DNA of 64,000 bases from positions 9,610,001 to 9,674,000 of the forward strand of contig NZ_CP102770.1 of NCBI RefSeq assembly GCF_038561935.1, in the 5' to 3' direction. Position numbers and translations under genes: made by a program. The notes below the pieces were generated by a model. It searched no databases. It was not told the DNA's origin and saw nothing but the letters and a program-made list of their open reading frames with translations. The stretch is from Myxococcus stipitatus. GTDB lineage: Bacteria; Myxococcota; Myxococcia; Myxococcales; Myxococcaceae. Below are positions 8,000-15,800 of the stretch, piece after piece. Position 1 is the first letter of the stretch; each line of letters starts with the position of its first letter.

Positions 8000-9033
8000 T
8001 GGCGGCCATCTCACTGGAGGGCGTGTTCAAGTCCTACGGCGCCACGCCCGTGGTGCGGGGCCTGAGCCTCGAGGTCCACGAGGGGGAGCTCGTCTCGCTG
8101 CTGGGCCCGTCCGGCTGCGGGAAGACGACGACGCTTCGCATGCTCGCGGGGCTGGAGCATCCCGACGCGGGAGTCCTCCGCCTCGGCGGCGAGGTGGTGG
8201 CCGGGCCCGGCGTGCGCGTGCCTCCCGAGCGGCGCGGGCTGGGCATGGTGTTCCAGGGCTACGCCGTGTGGCCCCACCGCACGGTGGAGGAGAACGTGGC
8301 CTATCCGCTGACGCTGCGCCGCGTGCCCAGGGCGGAGCTCGCCGCGAAGGTCGGCGAGGCGCTGCGCTGGGTCCGACTGGAGAAGCTCGCGACGCGCAAG
8401 CCGCACGAGCTCTCGGGGGGGCAGCTCCAGCGCGTCGCCCTCGCGCGAGCCCTGGTCGCGGGGCCTCGGGTGTTGCTGCTCGACGAGCCCCTCTCCAACC
8501 TGGACGCGGCGCTGCGCGAGGAGCTGCGCGCCGAAATCGCGGCCCTGCGCGCGAGGCTGGGCACCACCCTCGTCTTCGTCACCCATGACCAGGGCGAGGC
8601 GCTCGCGCTGTCGGACCGCATCGCGGTGATGAACCAGGGCGTCCTGGAGCAGGTCGCCCCCCCCGAGACGCTCTACCGCGAGCCGGCGACGCCCTTCGTC
8701 GCGGGCTTCGTCGGAGGCGCCAACGTCCTCGCGGGCGAGGTGCGCGACGGCGCGTTCCACACCGCCCACGGCGGCGGCGTGTTCCCCCTGCCTCCGGACA
8801 CCCTCTCGCCCCCCGGCGCCGCCACGCTGGTGGTCCGCCCCGAGGACCTGGAGCTGGGAGAGCCCGGCACGCCGCTGCCCCTCTCCGCGCGCCTGTTCCT
8901 GGGCTACGCGGCCGAGTACCGCTTCCCCGTCGACGGCACCCTCCTGCGCGTGGTGGCGCCGCCTCTCGACGTGCGCCCCGGACAGTCCCTCCAGGTCCGC
9001 ATCCGGAAGGCCCGCCTCTACCCCCGAGGCTGA
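7999..9033 (+). CDS. ABC importer ATP-binding protein (FbpC/PotA-like)
   Basis: A 344-residue cytoplasmic ATPase that powers the importer encoded by the two preceding genes. Walker A is GPSGCGKT (36-43), followed by a Q-loop in MVFQGYAVWPH, the ABC signature LSGGQLQRVALARAL, Walker B VLLLDEPLSNLD and the H-loop THDQGEAL. The C-terminal ~100 residues form a TOBE regulatory domain. The true start is the ATG overlapping the permease stop; the frame stays open far upstream of it but lies antiparallel in register to the other two importer genes there. The full set of catalytic motifs suggests a working transporter. Confidence 0.94.
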   Translation: MAAISLEGVFKSYGATPVVRGLSLEVHEGELVSLLGPSGCGKTTTLRMLAGLEHPDAGVLRLGGEVVAGPGVRVPPERRGLGMVFQGYAVWPHRTVEENVAYPLTLRRVPRAELAAKVGEALRWVRLEKLATRKPHELSGGQLQRVALARALVAGPRVLLLDEPLSNLDAALREELRAEIAALRARLGTTLVFVTHDQGEALALSDRIAVMNQGVLEQVAPPETLYREPATPFVAGFVGGANVLAGEVRDGAFHTAHGGGVFPLPPDTLSPPGAATLVVRPEDLELGEPGTPLPLSARLFLGYAAEYRFPVDGTLLRVVAPPLDVRPGQSLQVRIRKARLYPRG

Positions 9034-9103
9034 GCAACAGGACGTTGCCCGGGTGACGGGGCTCCGACGACAATCCCCTGCCCCCCCGGCTTCTGGAGTC
9101 ACC

Positions 9104-9514
9104 GTGTCTCGCTCACTGTCCCTGCTCACCCTCGCCCTGCTGACGCTGGGCCTCTCCGCCTGCGCCGAGGAGGACGCCTGCACCGAGCTCACCACGTGCG
9201 GCGCCTGCGCGAGCGCGTACGTGGACCTGGCGTGCAAGTGGTGTCCGGGCGACAGCACCTGCTCCCTCAACGGCGAGGGCGGCTCGTGCGAGTACCAGGA
9301 GCTGAAGGATGACCCCGCCGAGTGCGGCGCCTCGAGCTCCTGCACCCAGCCCTACAAGGGCCCGTCGTCCCCGGACCTCGCCGCGACCCTCTGCGGGGCC
9401 GCGTACCAGTACGGCTGCCAGGGCAACACGACGAGGCGCGACGAGAACTGCCGGGCCTACACCCGGTTCCAGACAGACAACCCCGGCAGTCCGTCCTGCC
9501 CTCACTGCCCTTGA
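9104..9514 (+). CDS. Cysteine-rich lipoprotein with PSI-like module
   Basis: A 136-residue predicted lipoprotein. A GTG at 9104 is chosen because GGAG precedes it at good spacing and it gives a compact signal peptide ending LSAC. The mature part is unusually Cys-rich, with more than a dozen cysteines. Near the N-terminus the spacing TCGACASAY...CKWCPGDSTC resembles the plexin-semaphorin-integrin (PSI) disulfide module used in extracellular proteins. The C-terminal part (residues about 75-136) has further Cys pairs and no recognised domain. The function is unknown. It sits alone between the importer operon and the VOC gene. Confidence 0.75.
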   Translation: MSRSLSLLTLALLTLGLSACAEEDACTELTTCGACASAYVDLACKWCPGDSTCSLNGEGGSCEYQELKDDPAECGASSSCTQPYKGPSSPDLAATLCGAAYQYGCQGNTTRRDENCRAYTRFQTDNPGSPSCPHCP

Positions 9515-9534
9515 GGGTGCGTGATTTCAGCACG

Positions 9535-9554
9535 CGCGGGACACCCCGCCCGCG
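9535..9554 (+). terminator. Possible terminator hairpin after Cys-rich lipoprotein
   Basis: CGCGGG (9535-9540) can pair with CCCGCG (9549-9554), with TT following. The stem is short and lacks a full T-run. Confidence 0.3.
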
Positions 9555-9587
9555 TTAAGCCACGGCCCTCTTCTTCCCCGAGGACCC

Positions 9588-10007
9588 ATGAGCGACAACA
9601 ACCCGAGCATCCTCTCTCACGTCTCCATCGGCACGAACGACTTCGCGCGCGCCGTGGCCTTCTATGACCGCGTGATGGCCGCGCTCGGCTACGGCCGCGT
9701 GCTGGAGTTCCCCCACGCCGTCGCCTACGGCAAGCAGTTCCCCGAGTTCTGGGTGCAGACGCCGCTCGACGGCTCGCGCGCCAACGTGGGCAATGGCACG
9801 CACTTCGGTTTCATCGCCCACTCGAAGCAGGCGGTGCATGCCTTCCACGAGGCCGCGCTCGCGGCGGGGGCCACCAACGACGGCGCTCCAGGCCCTCGTC
9901 CGCTGTACGGCGAGCCGTACTACGGCTGCTTCGTGAGGGACCTGGACGGCCACAAAATCGAGGCGTCCTTCTGGGACACCTCGATGGGTGGCTCGCACGG
10001 CGCCTGA
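9588..10007 (+). CDS. VOC-fold glyoxalase/bleomycin-resistance-like protein
   Basis: A 139-residue cytoplasmic protein with two beta-alpha-beta-beta-beta modules of the vicinal oxygen chelate fold. The N-terminal HVSIGTND motif and the C-terminal RDLDGHKIEA motif provide the usual His and Glu metal ligands. Members range from lyases to dioxygenases and antibiotic-binding proteins, so the substrate cannot be given. Its stop codon ends at 10007 and the convergent MATE gene's stop begins at 10008, so the two genes abut tail to tail without a spacer. Confidence 0.85.
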   Translation: MSDNNPSILSHVSIGTNDFARAVAFYDRVMAALGYGRVLEFPHAVAYGKQFPEFWVQTPLDGSRANVGNGTHFGFIAHSKQAVHAFHEAALAAGATNDGAPGPRPLYGEPYYGCFVRDLDGHKIEASFWDTSMGGSHGA

Positions 10008-11426
10008 TTACACCTTCCGGAGCTTCCAGGCGCCTCGGCGGAACAGGATGGCGGAGATGATGGCCACCATCGAGAAAGCCACCGAGAGCGCCAGGAACAC
10101 GCCCGAGGGCCCCATGCCCGCGGGCCCCGACAGCACCCACGCCAGCGGCAGCTCCAGGAGCCAGAAGCAGAAGATGTTGATGAACGTGGGCGTGGCCGTG
10201 TCACCCGCGCCGTTGAAGGACTGCGTCAGCACCATGCCGAAGGCGTAGAAGAGGAAGCCCCCGCTGATGATGCGCAGCGCATGCGACGCGTGGTCCACCA
10301 CCGCCGCGTCCGTGGAGAAGGTGCCCACCAGCGGGTCCGCGAAGAGGACGAACAGCAGGCCCAGCGAGCCCAGGAAGACCGCGTTGATGCGGCCCGCCGT
10401 CCACACCGCGCGCTCGCCGCGCGCCGGGTCCTGGGCGCCCAGGCTCTGCCCCACCAGGGTGGCCGCCGCGTTGGCGAGCCCCCACGAGGGAAGCAGCGCG
10501 AAGAGGACGATGCGCATCGCGATGGTGTAGCCCGCCACCGCCGCGCTGCCGAACGTCGCGACGATGCGCGCCAGCATCACCCAGCTGGTCGTGTTCACCA
10601 GCGCCTGCGCCGTCCCCGCGCCCGACAGCTTCAGCATGGACAACATCGTCCCCGCCTCCAGCCGCACGTGCTCGCGTCGAATCTGGAGCCGCCCGCTGCC
10701 GCGTGCCAGCCGGTAGAGCTGATACAGCACGCCGCACGTCCGGCCGAACGTCGTCGCCACCGCGGCGCCCATGACGCCCAGCTCCGGGAAGGGCCCCACG
10801 CCGAAGATGAGCATGGGCGCCAGGACGATGTTGATGGCGTTGGCCAGCCACAGCACCCGCATGGCGATGGCCGCGTCGCCCGCACCCCGGAAGATGGCGT
10901 TGATGAGGAACAGCAGGAACACGCTCGCCATGCCGCCCAGCATCACCTGCGTGTAGCGCACGCCGTGCTCCAGCACCCACGGCGAGCCGCCCATCAGCGC
11001 CATCAGCGGCCGGGCGAAGATGACGCCCGCGGCCGAGATGGGAATGGCCAGCATCACGCCCAGCCCAATGGCTTGCACCGCCGTGCGCGCCGCCCGCTCC
11101 GGGTCCTTCTCCCCGATGCGACGCGACACCATCGCCGTGGCGCCGATGCTCAGGCCCATGGCCGCCGCGTAGATGATGGTGAGCAGCGACTCCGTCAGAC
11201 CCACCGTGGCGACGGCGTCAGCGCCCAGACGGCCGACGAAGAAGACGTCCACCACGGCGAAGATGGACTCCATCACCATCTCCAGCACCATGGGGACCGC
11301 GAGCAGGAAGATGGCCCGCTTCACCGGAAGCGCGGTGAGGTCGCGCTCCGTGCCATGCATGGCTTCCTTGAGAGAGGCCCAGAAACCCATCGCGCGCCCT
11401 TCCGAGGGCACTCCCACGTCAGACAT
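10008..11426 (-). CDS. MATE-family multidrug/Na+ antiporter
   Basis: A 472-residue inner-membrane exporter of the MatE family with about 12 membrane spans in two similar halves; the first half contains PMVLEMVMESIFAVVDVFFV and the second repeats the same layout. Such proteins expel cationic drugs or metabolites in exchange for Na+ or H+. The ATG at 11426 is chosen because GGAGG lies upstream and the preceding in-frame extension is low-complexity. The cytoplasmic N-terminal tail of about 35 residues before the first span is slightly longer than usual. It is convergent with the VOC gene, with zero spacing. Confidence 0.92.
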   Translation of the reverse strand: MSDVGVPSEGRAMGFWASLKEAMHGTERDLTALPVKRAIFLLAVPMVLEMVMESIFAVVDVFFVGRLGADAVATVGLTESLLTIIYAAAMGLSIGATAMVSRRIGEKDPERAARTAVQAIGLGVMLAIPISAAGVIFARPLMALMGGSPWVLEHGVRYTQVMLGGMASVFLLFLINAIFRGAGDAAIAMRVLWLANAINIVLAPMLIFGVGPFPELGVMGAAVATTFGRTCGVLYQLYRLARGSGRLQIRREHVRLEAGTMLSMLKLSGAGTAQALVNTTSWVMLARIVATFGSAAVAGYTIAMRIVLFALLPSWGLANAAATLVGQSLGAQDPARGERAVWTAGRINAVFLGSLGLLFVLFADPLVGTFSTDAAVVDHASHALRIISGGFLFYAFGMVLTQSFNGAGDTATPTFINIFCFWLLELPLAWVLSGPAGMGPSGVFLALSVAFSMVAIISAILFRRGAWKLRKV

Positions 11427-11654
11427 TGTCCCGCCTCCAGGCCGCCCCCCGAATCGGGGACCTTCTGGCAGGAAGGCGCGACCGCGTCCAGGGACGAGTC
11501 CGTTCCGCGCCGCCTGACTCGCCGCCCCACCCTCAAGGCCCCCCATCAGGCGGCCTGACGGGCATGTTCTCGCCCTGCGGCAGGACGCCGCCCACCCATA
11601 CCGTCCTACCTCGAACACCCATCCCACTCCGTCGGACCGTCCTGCGGCATCACC

Positions 11655-12740
11655 ATGGGGTGTAGCGTGCGCGCACTCATGGTGACACGCTTTTCACATG
11701 TATCAGCCCCGCCCGAACCCAGCCGGGGCGTCTCACACTTCCGTCTGGCCAGCAGTGCGCGCGTACTGGGACGCGTGCATCTGGGACCGGGGGTGCACCT
11801 CGCACAAGGCGCGGTGGTGTGCTCTCCAGACGGTTCCGTCCAACTGGGTGCGGGCAGCGCGGTGCGTGAAAACGCCACCGTCGTCGGCACGGCCCGAAAC
11901 CCTGTCACGGTGGGGGAGAAGACCTCCCTGGGCCCCCGGAGCCTGCTCCTGGGTGCCACGACAGGCCATCTGTGCGAGGTCGGCGCTGGCGCCATCCTCA
12001 TGCCGGGCAGCCAGCTGGGCGACCGCTGCCTGGTGAGCGAGGGGGCGCTGGTGCCCCCTGGCATGTGGGTCCCCTCGGATTCCGTCGTGGTGGGCCGCCC
12101 CGCCCGCGTGGTTCGCCGGGTCGACACCGGCGACCTGGAGCGACTGCGCATGACTCGCGGAGGCAGCCTCGCGCTGCCCGAGCAACCCCTCACCCCCTTC
12201 TTCGCGAAAGACCGCGCCGAGGACGCACCCATGGGACAGCTCTATTCCTTCCGAGACAAGCATCCGCTGGTCCACCCGACCGCCACGCTCTTCTCCTCCT
12301 GCGAGGTGACGGGCGACGTCATCATCGGCCCGGGCTCCATCATCGGGCCGGGGGTGAGAATCGTCGGCGAGTCGCACGTGCCGCTGCGCATCGGCGCGGG
12401 CGTGCGCATCCACGCCAACACCGTGATTCACCTGCAACTGGGTGGCAGTCTGGTGTTGGAGGATGGCGTCCTCATGGGGCCGGGCTGCGTGGTGCACGGC
12501 TGCTTCGTGGGCGCGAACACGGTGGTGGAGCCGGGCGCCATCCTCTGCGACCGGAGCCGCCTGGGGCGGGGCTGCGTCGTGGGCGCGGGCAGCATGGTGC
12601 GCGCGGGGACGCTGTTCCCGGATGCCGCGCAGGTGGATGGCTTCCCCGCGGTGCAGACGGGCTTCCTCGCGTCGCTGCCGCCCGTGCCGCCCTGGTCGCT
12701 GCGGCCGGAGGACCTGCCGGAGCTGCGCCGGGTGAGCTAG
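11655..12740 (+). CDS. Two-domain left-handed beta-helix protein, gamma-carbonic-anhydrase-like but lacking zinc ligands
   Basis: A 361-residue protein built from two hexapeptide-repeat (left-handed beta-helix) domains, about residues 25-145 and 195-350. The C-terminal domain closely follows the YrdA/gamma-carbonic-anhydrase pattern (ANTVIH ... CVVHGCFVG ... GAGSMV). In gamma-carbonic anhydrases three His bind zinc. In the C-terminal domain the middle His is replaced (GPGCVVHG instead of GHxxxxHG), and in the N-terminal domain all three positions are changed (NATVVG, LGPRSLLLG). A classical anhydrase active site is therefore unlikely; a scaffold or acyltransferase-like role is possible. Start ATG at 11655 or 11679 is undecided because neither has a good ribosome-binding site. 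Confidence 0.8.
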   Translation: MGCSVRALMVTRFSHVSAPPEPSRGVSHFRLASSARVLGRVHLGPGVHLAQGAVVCSPDGSVQLGAGSAVRENATVVGTARNPVTVGEKTSLGPRSLLLGATTGHLCEVGAGAILMPGSQLGDRCLVSEGALVPPGMWVPSDSVVVGRPARVVRRVDTGDLERLRMTRGGSLALPEQPLTPFFAKDRAEDAPMGQLYSFRDKHPLVHPTATLFSSCEVTGDVIIGPGSIIGPGVRIVGESHVPLRIGAGVRIHANTVIHLQLGGSLVLEDGVLMGPGCVVHGCFVGANTVVEPGAILCDRSRLGRGCVVGAGSMVRAGTLFPDAAQVDGFPAVQTGFLASLPPVPPWSLRPEDLPELRRVS

Positions 12741-12755
12741 GCCCGTTGTCCCCGG

Positions 12756-12812
12756 GCCCCCGCCCGGACATCGCGCGAGGCCCCGGCGGGCCGCACGCTG
12801 TCCGGGGGGGCC
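12756..12812 (+). terminator. Possible terminator, imperfect GC-rich inverted repeat
   Basis: CCCGGACA (12763-12770) pairs with TGTCCGGG (12799-12806), extended by G/C runs on both sides. It lies just after the hexapeptide-repeat gene and lacks a T-run. Confidence 0.35.
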
Positions 12813-12878
12813 ACTCGTGCCAGCGAGCCCCTCCGTCCAAATCGTGAGGGGAGCGGGGAGCCGCGCGGCGCCCGCGCC

Positions 12879-15800
12879 ATGGAGGACATGGCTTTCACGG
12901 GCGAGGGCGAGATGTGGCAGTCGCCGGGCACCGAAGGGCTGCGGGAGATCCACCGGGGACGGCGGTACGTCGTCCTGCGGACGTGGGGACAGGACGGCGT
13001 CCCGCTGGTCCTCAAGCAGGTGCGCCAGGGACCGCTCGCCGCGGGCAGCGCGGCCATGCTGCGCCACGAGTACGCGCTCCTGCGCGAGCTGCGCGACACC
13101 GTGCCGCACCTCGCGCGGGCCCGCTGGCTGGAGGACCTGCCTCCGCGCCTGCCCGTGCTCGCGCTGGAGGACAGCGGGCCGCAGAGTCTCCAGGGCTGGC
13201 AGCACCGCAGGCCCTTGGAGGTGGACGTCTTCCTGGAGCTGGCCCTCCAGGCCACCGGCATCCTCGCCGCGCTCCACCACCAGCACGTCATCCACCGGGA
13301 CATCAACCCCACCAACCTGGTGATGAGCCCCGACGGCCGTCACCTCACCCTCGTCGACTTCGACCTGGCCACGCGCGTCTCCGGCCTCGCGCCCTCGGGG
13401 GGAATGCCCGCGGAGCTCCAGTGGGTGCTGCCGTACATCGCCCCGGAGCAGACGGGGCGGATGAACCGGCCCATCGACCACCGCGCCGACCTCTACTCGC
13501 TGGGCGCCACGTTCTACGAGCTGCTCACCGGCCAGCCGCCCTTCACCTCCTCGGACCCGGTGGAGCTGGTCCACGCGCACCTCGCCCGCGCGCCCGTCCC
13601 TCCCACCTTCATCAACCCCACCCTCCCCCGTGTCATCGCGAACATCGTCCTCAAGCTGCTCGCGAAGATGCCGGAGGAGCGCTACCAGAGCGCCGACTCG
13701 CTGCTCGCGGACCTCCAGGAGGTGCGCCGGCGCCAGGCCCGACACGCGCCGGAGGACTTCGAGCTGGGACGGCTGGACCTGGCCCGACAGCTCTCGCTCC
13801 CGGAGCGCCTCTACGGCCGCGAGCCCCAGCAAGCCGAGCTGCGCGCCGCGCGAGAGCGCGTGCGCCGAGGCACCAGCGAGCGGGTGCTGCTGTCCGGCGC
13901 GGCGGGCATCGGCAAGTCCGCGCTCGTCCATGACCTGTCGCGCGACGCGGCGCCGGGAGACCGGCTGCTGACGGGCAAGTTCAACCAGCTCCAGGGCAAT
14001 GTCCCCTACTCCGCCTTCGTCCAGGCGTTCCAGGGGCTCGTGCGCGAGCTGATGGAGGAGCCCCCCGAGGCGCGCGATGTCTGGCGTCAGCGCCTGCTGG
14101 GCGCGCTGGGGCCTCACGCGCGAGTCATCACCGATGTCATCCCCGCCCTCGAGGAGCTGCTGGGCCCGCAGCCCCTCCCGCCCAAGCTGGGGCCGGTGGA
14201 GGCCGCCGCGCGCTTCCACCTCCTCTTCCAGTCCTTCGTGCAGGCGCTGGCGACACCTCGGCACGCGCTCGTGCTGTTCCTGGATGACCTCCAGTGGGCG
14301 GACCCGGGCTCGCTCCAGCTCCTCAAGAGCCTGTGTGGAGACCCGGGCTCGCTGCACCTCCTCTTCATCGTCGCGTGGCGTCCGCAGGAGCTGGGGCCGG
14401 AGCCGCTCCTGCCTCGCGTCCTGCGCACGCTCGACGAAGAGGGCGCCATTCCCGCGCGGGCCTTCGAGCTGGCGCCGCTGGATGACGCCGCCATCACCTC
14501 GCTGTGCGCGGACACCTTCCGCCGCCAGCCCGAGGACGTCGCCCCCCTGGCCCGGCTGCTGCTGCGGAAGACCGCGGGCAATCCCCTCTTCCTCACCCGC
14601 CTGCTGCGGATGCTGCACGGCTCCGGCCTGCTGGGCTTCGACTGGGAGCACGGCACGTGGACCTGGGAGCTGGAGCAGCTGGAGCGCGTGGAGGTGACGG
14701 AGAACGTGGTGGAGCTGATGCTCGACGCCATCCGTCGGCTCCCGGAGCGGGCCCAGCATGTCCTGGAGGTGGCCGCGTGCCTGGGGGACCGAGTGGAGCT
14801 GAGGGTGCTGTCGGCCCTCGTGAAGGAGCGCGACGAGGACGCCGCCTCCGCGCTGTGGACCCTGCTGCGCGAGGGCCTGCTCATCCCGGAGAACGAACCG
14901 CCCCACCCTCGCGCGCCGCCGGATGCCTCCGCGCCGCAGGAGGCCATCTATCGCTTCGCGCATGACCGCGTCCGGCAGGCCGCGTACTCCCTGCTCACCG
15001 AGGACCAGCGCGCGGAGCTGCACCGCGCCGCGGGACAGTGGCTGCTGCGCAGCGCGCGAGGCGAGGTGCTGGAGGAGCGCCTCTTCTCGGTGGTGGACCA
15101 CCTCTACCGGGGCCTGGAGAAGTCCCAGGACGTCGCCGAGCGACAGGCGCTGGCGGAGCTGCTCTTCCGCGCGGGCCTCAAGGCCAAGGCGGCCTCCGCC
15201 TTCGGCACGGCACTGGTGTACCTCACGCGGGGCCTGTCCCTGCTGCCTTCCACCGAGTGGCCTCGGCGCCACGAGCAGCTCTTCCAGGTCCACAAGGAAG
15301 CCGCCGAGTGCGCGTACCTCTCCGGCAATGGCAGACAGGCCGAGGAGCTGCTCCACACCGCCCACGAGCACGCCGCCTCCGCGCCCCGCAAGGTGGACCT
15401 GTACGTCCTCCAGGTGCTGGCCCACCTGCTCAATGGCCACTACGCGGAGGCCGTCCGCGCGGGCCAGGAAGGGCTGCGCCTGTTCGGCATGGAGCTGCCG
15501 GAGGAGGGCTATACCCAGGCCCTCTCCGCCGAGCTCGGGCACGTGGAGCGCCAGCTCCGAGGGCGCGCGGTGGAGGAGCTGCTGAACGCGCCGCCGATGG
15601 AGGACCCGAGGCACCTCGCGTGTGTCCAGCTCCTCTCGGAGCTCGTCACGCCCGCGTACTTCGTCGACCCGGACCTGTATGCGTATCTCAACACGCGGGC
15701 CCTCGCGCTGACGCTGGAGCAGGGCAACTCCCGCTGGGCGCCTTCCGTGTATGCCTATCACGGCACGCTGCTGGCGAGCCGGGGCGACGCGGCGCGCGCC

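Noticed and set aside
5292-9033. Naming the importer a specific ferric-iron (FbpABC) system
   Set aside because: The binding protein shows no clear twin-Tyr iron site, so iron, phosphonate or another substrate cannot be separated from sequence alone.
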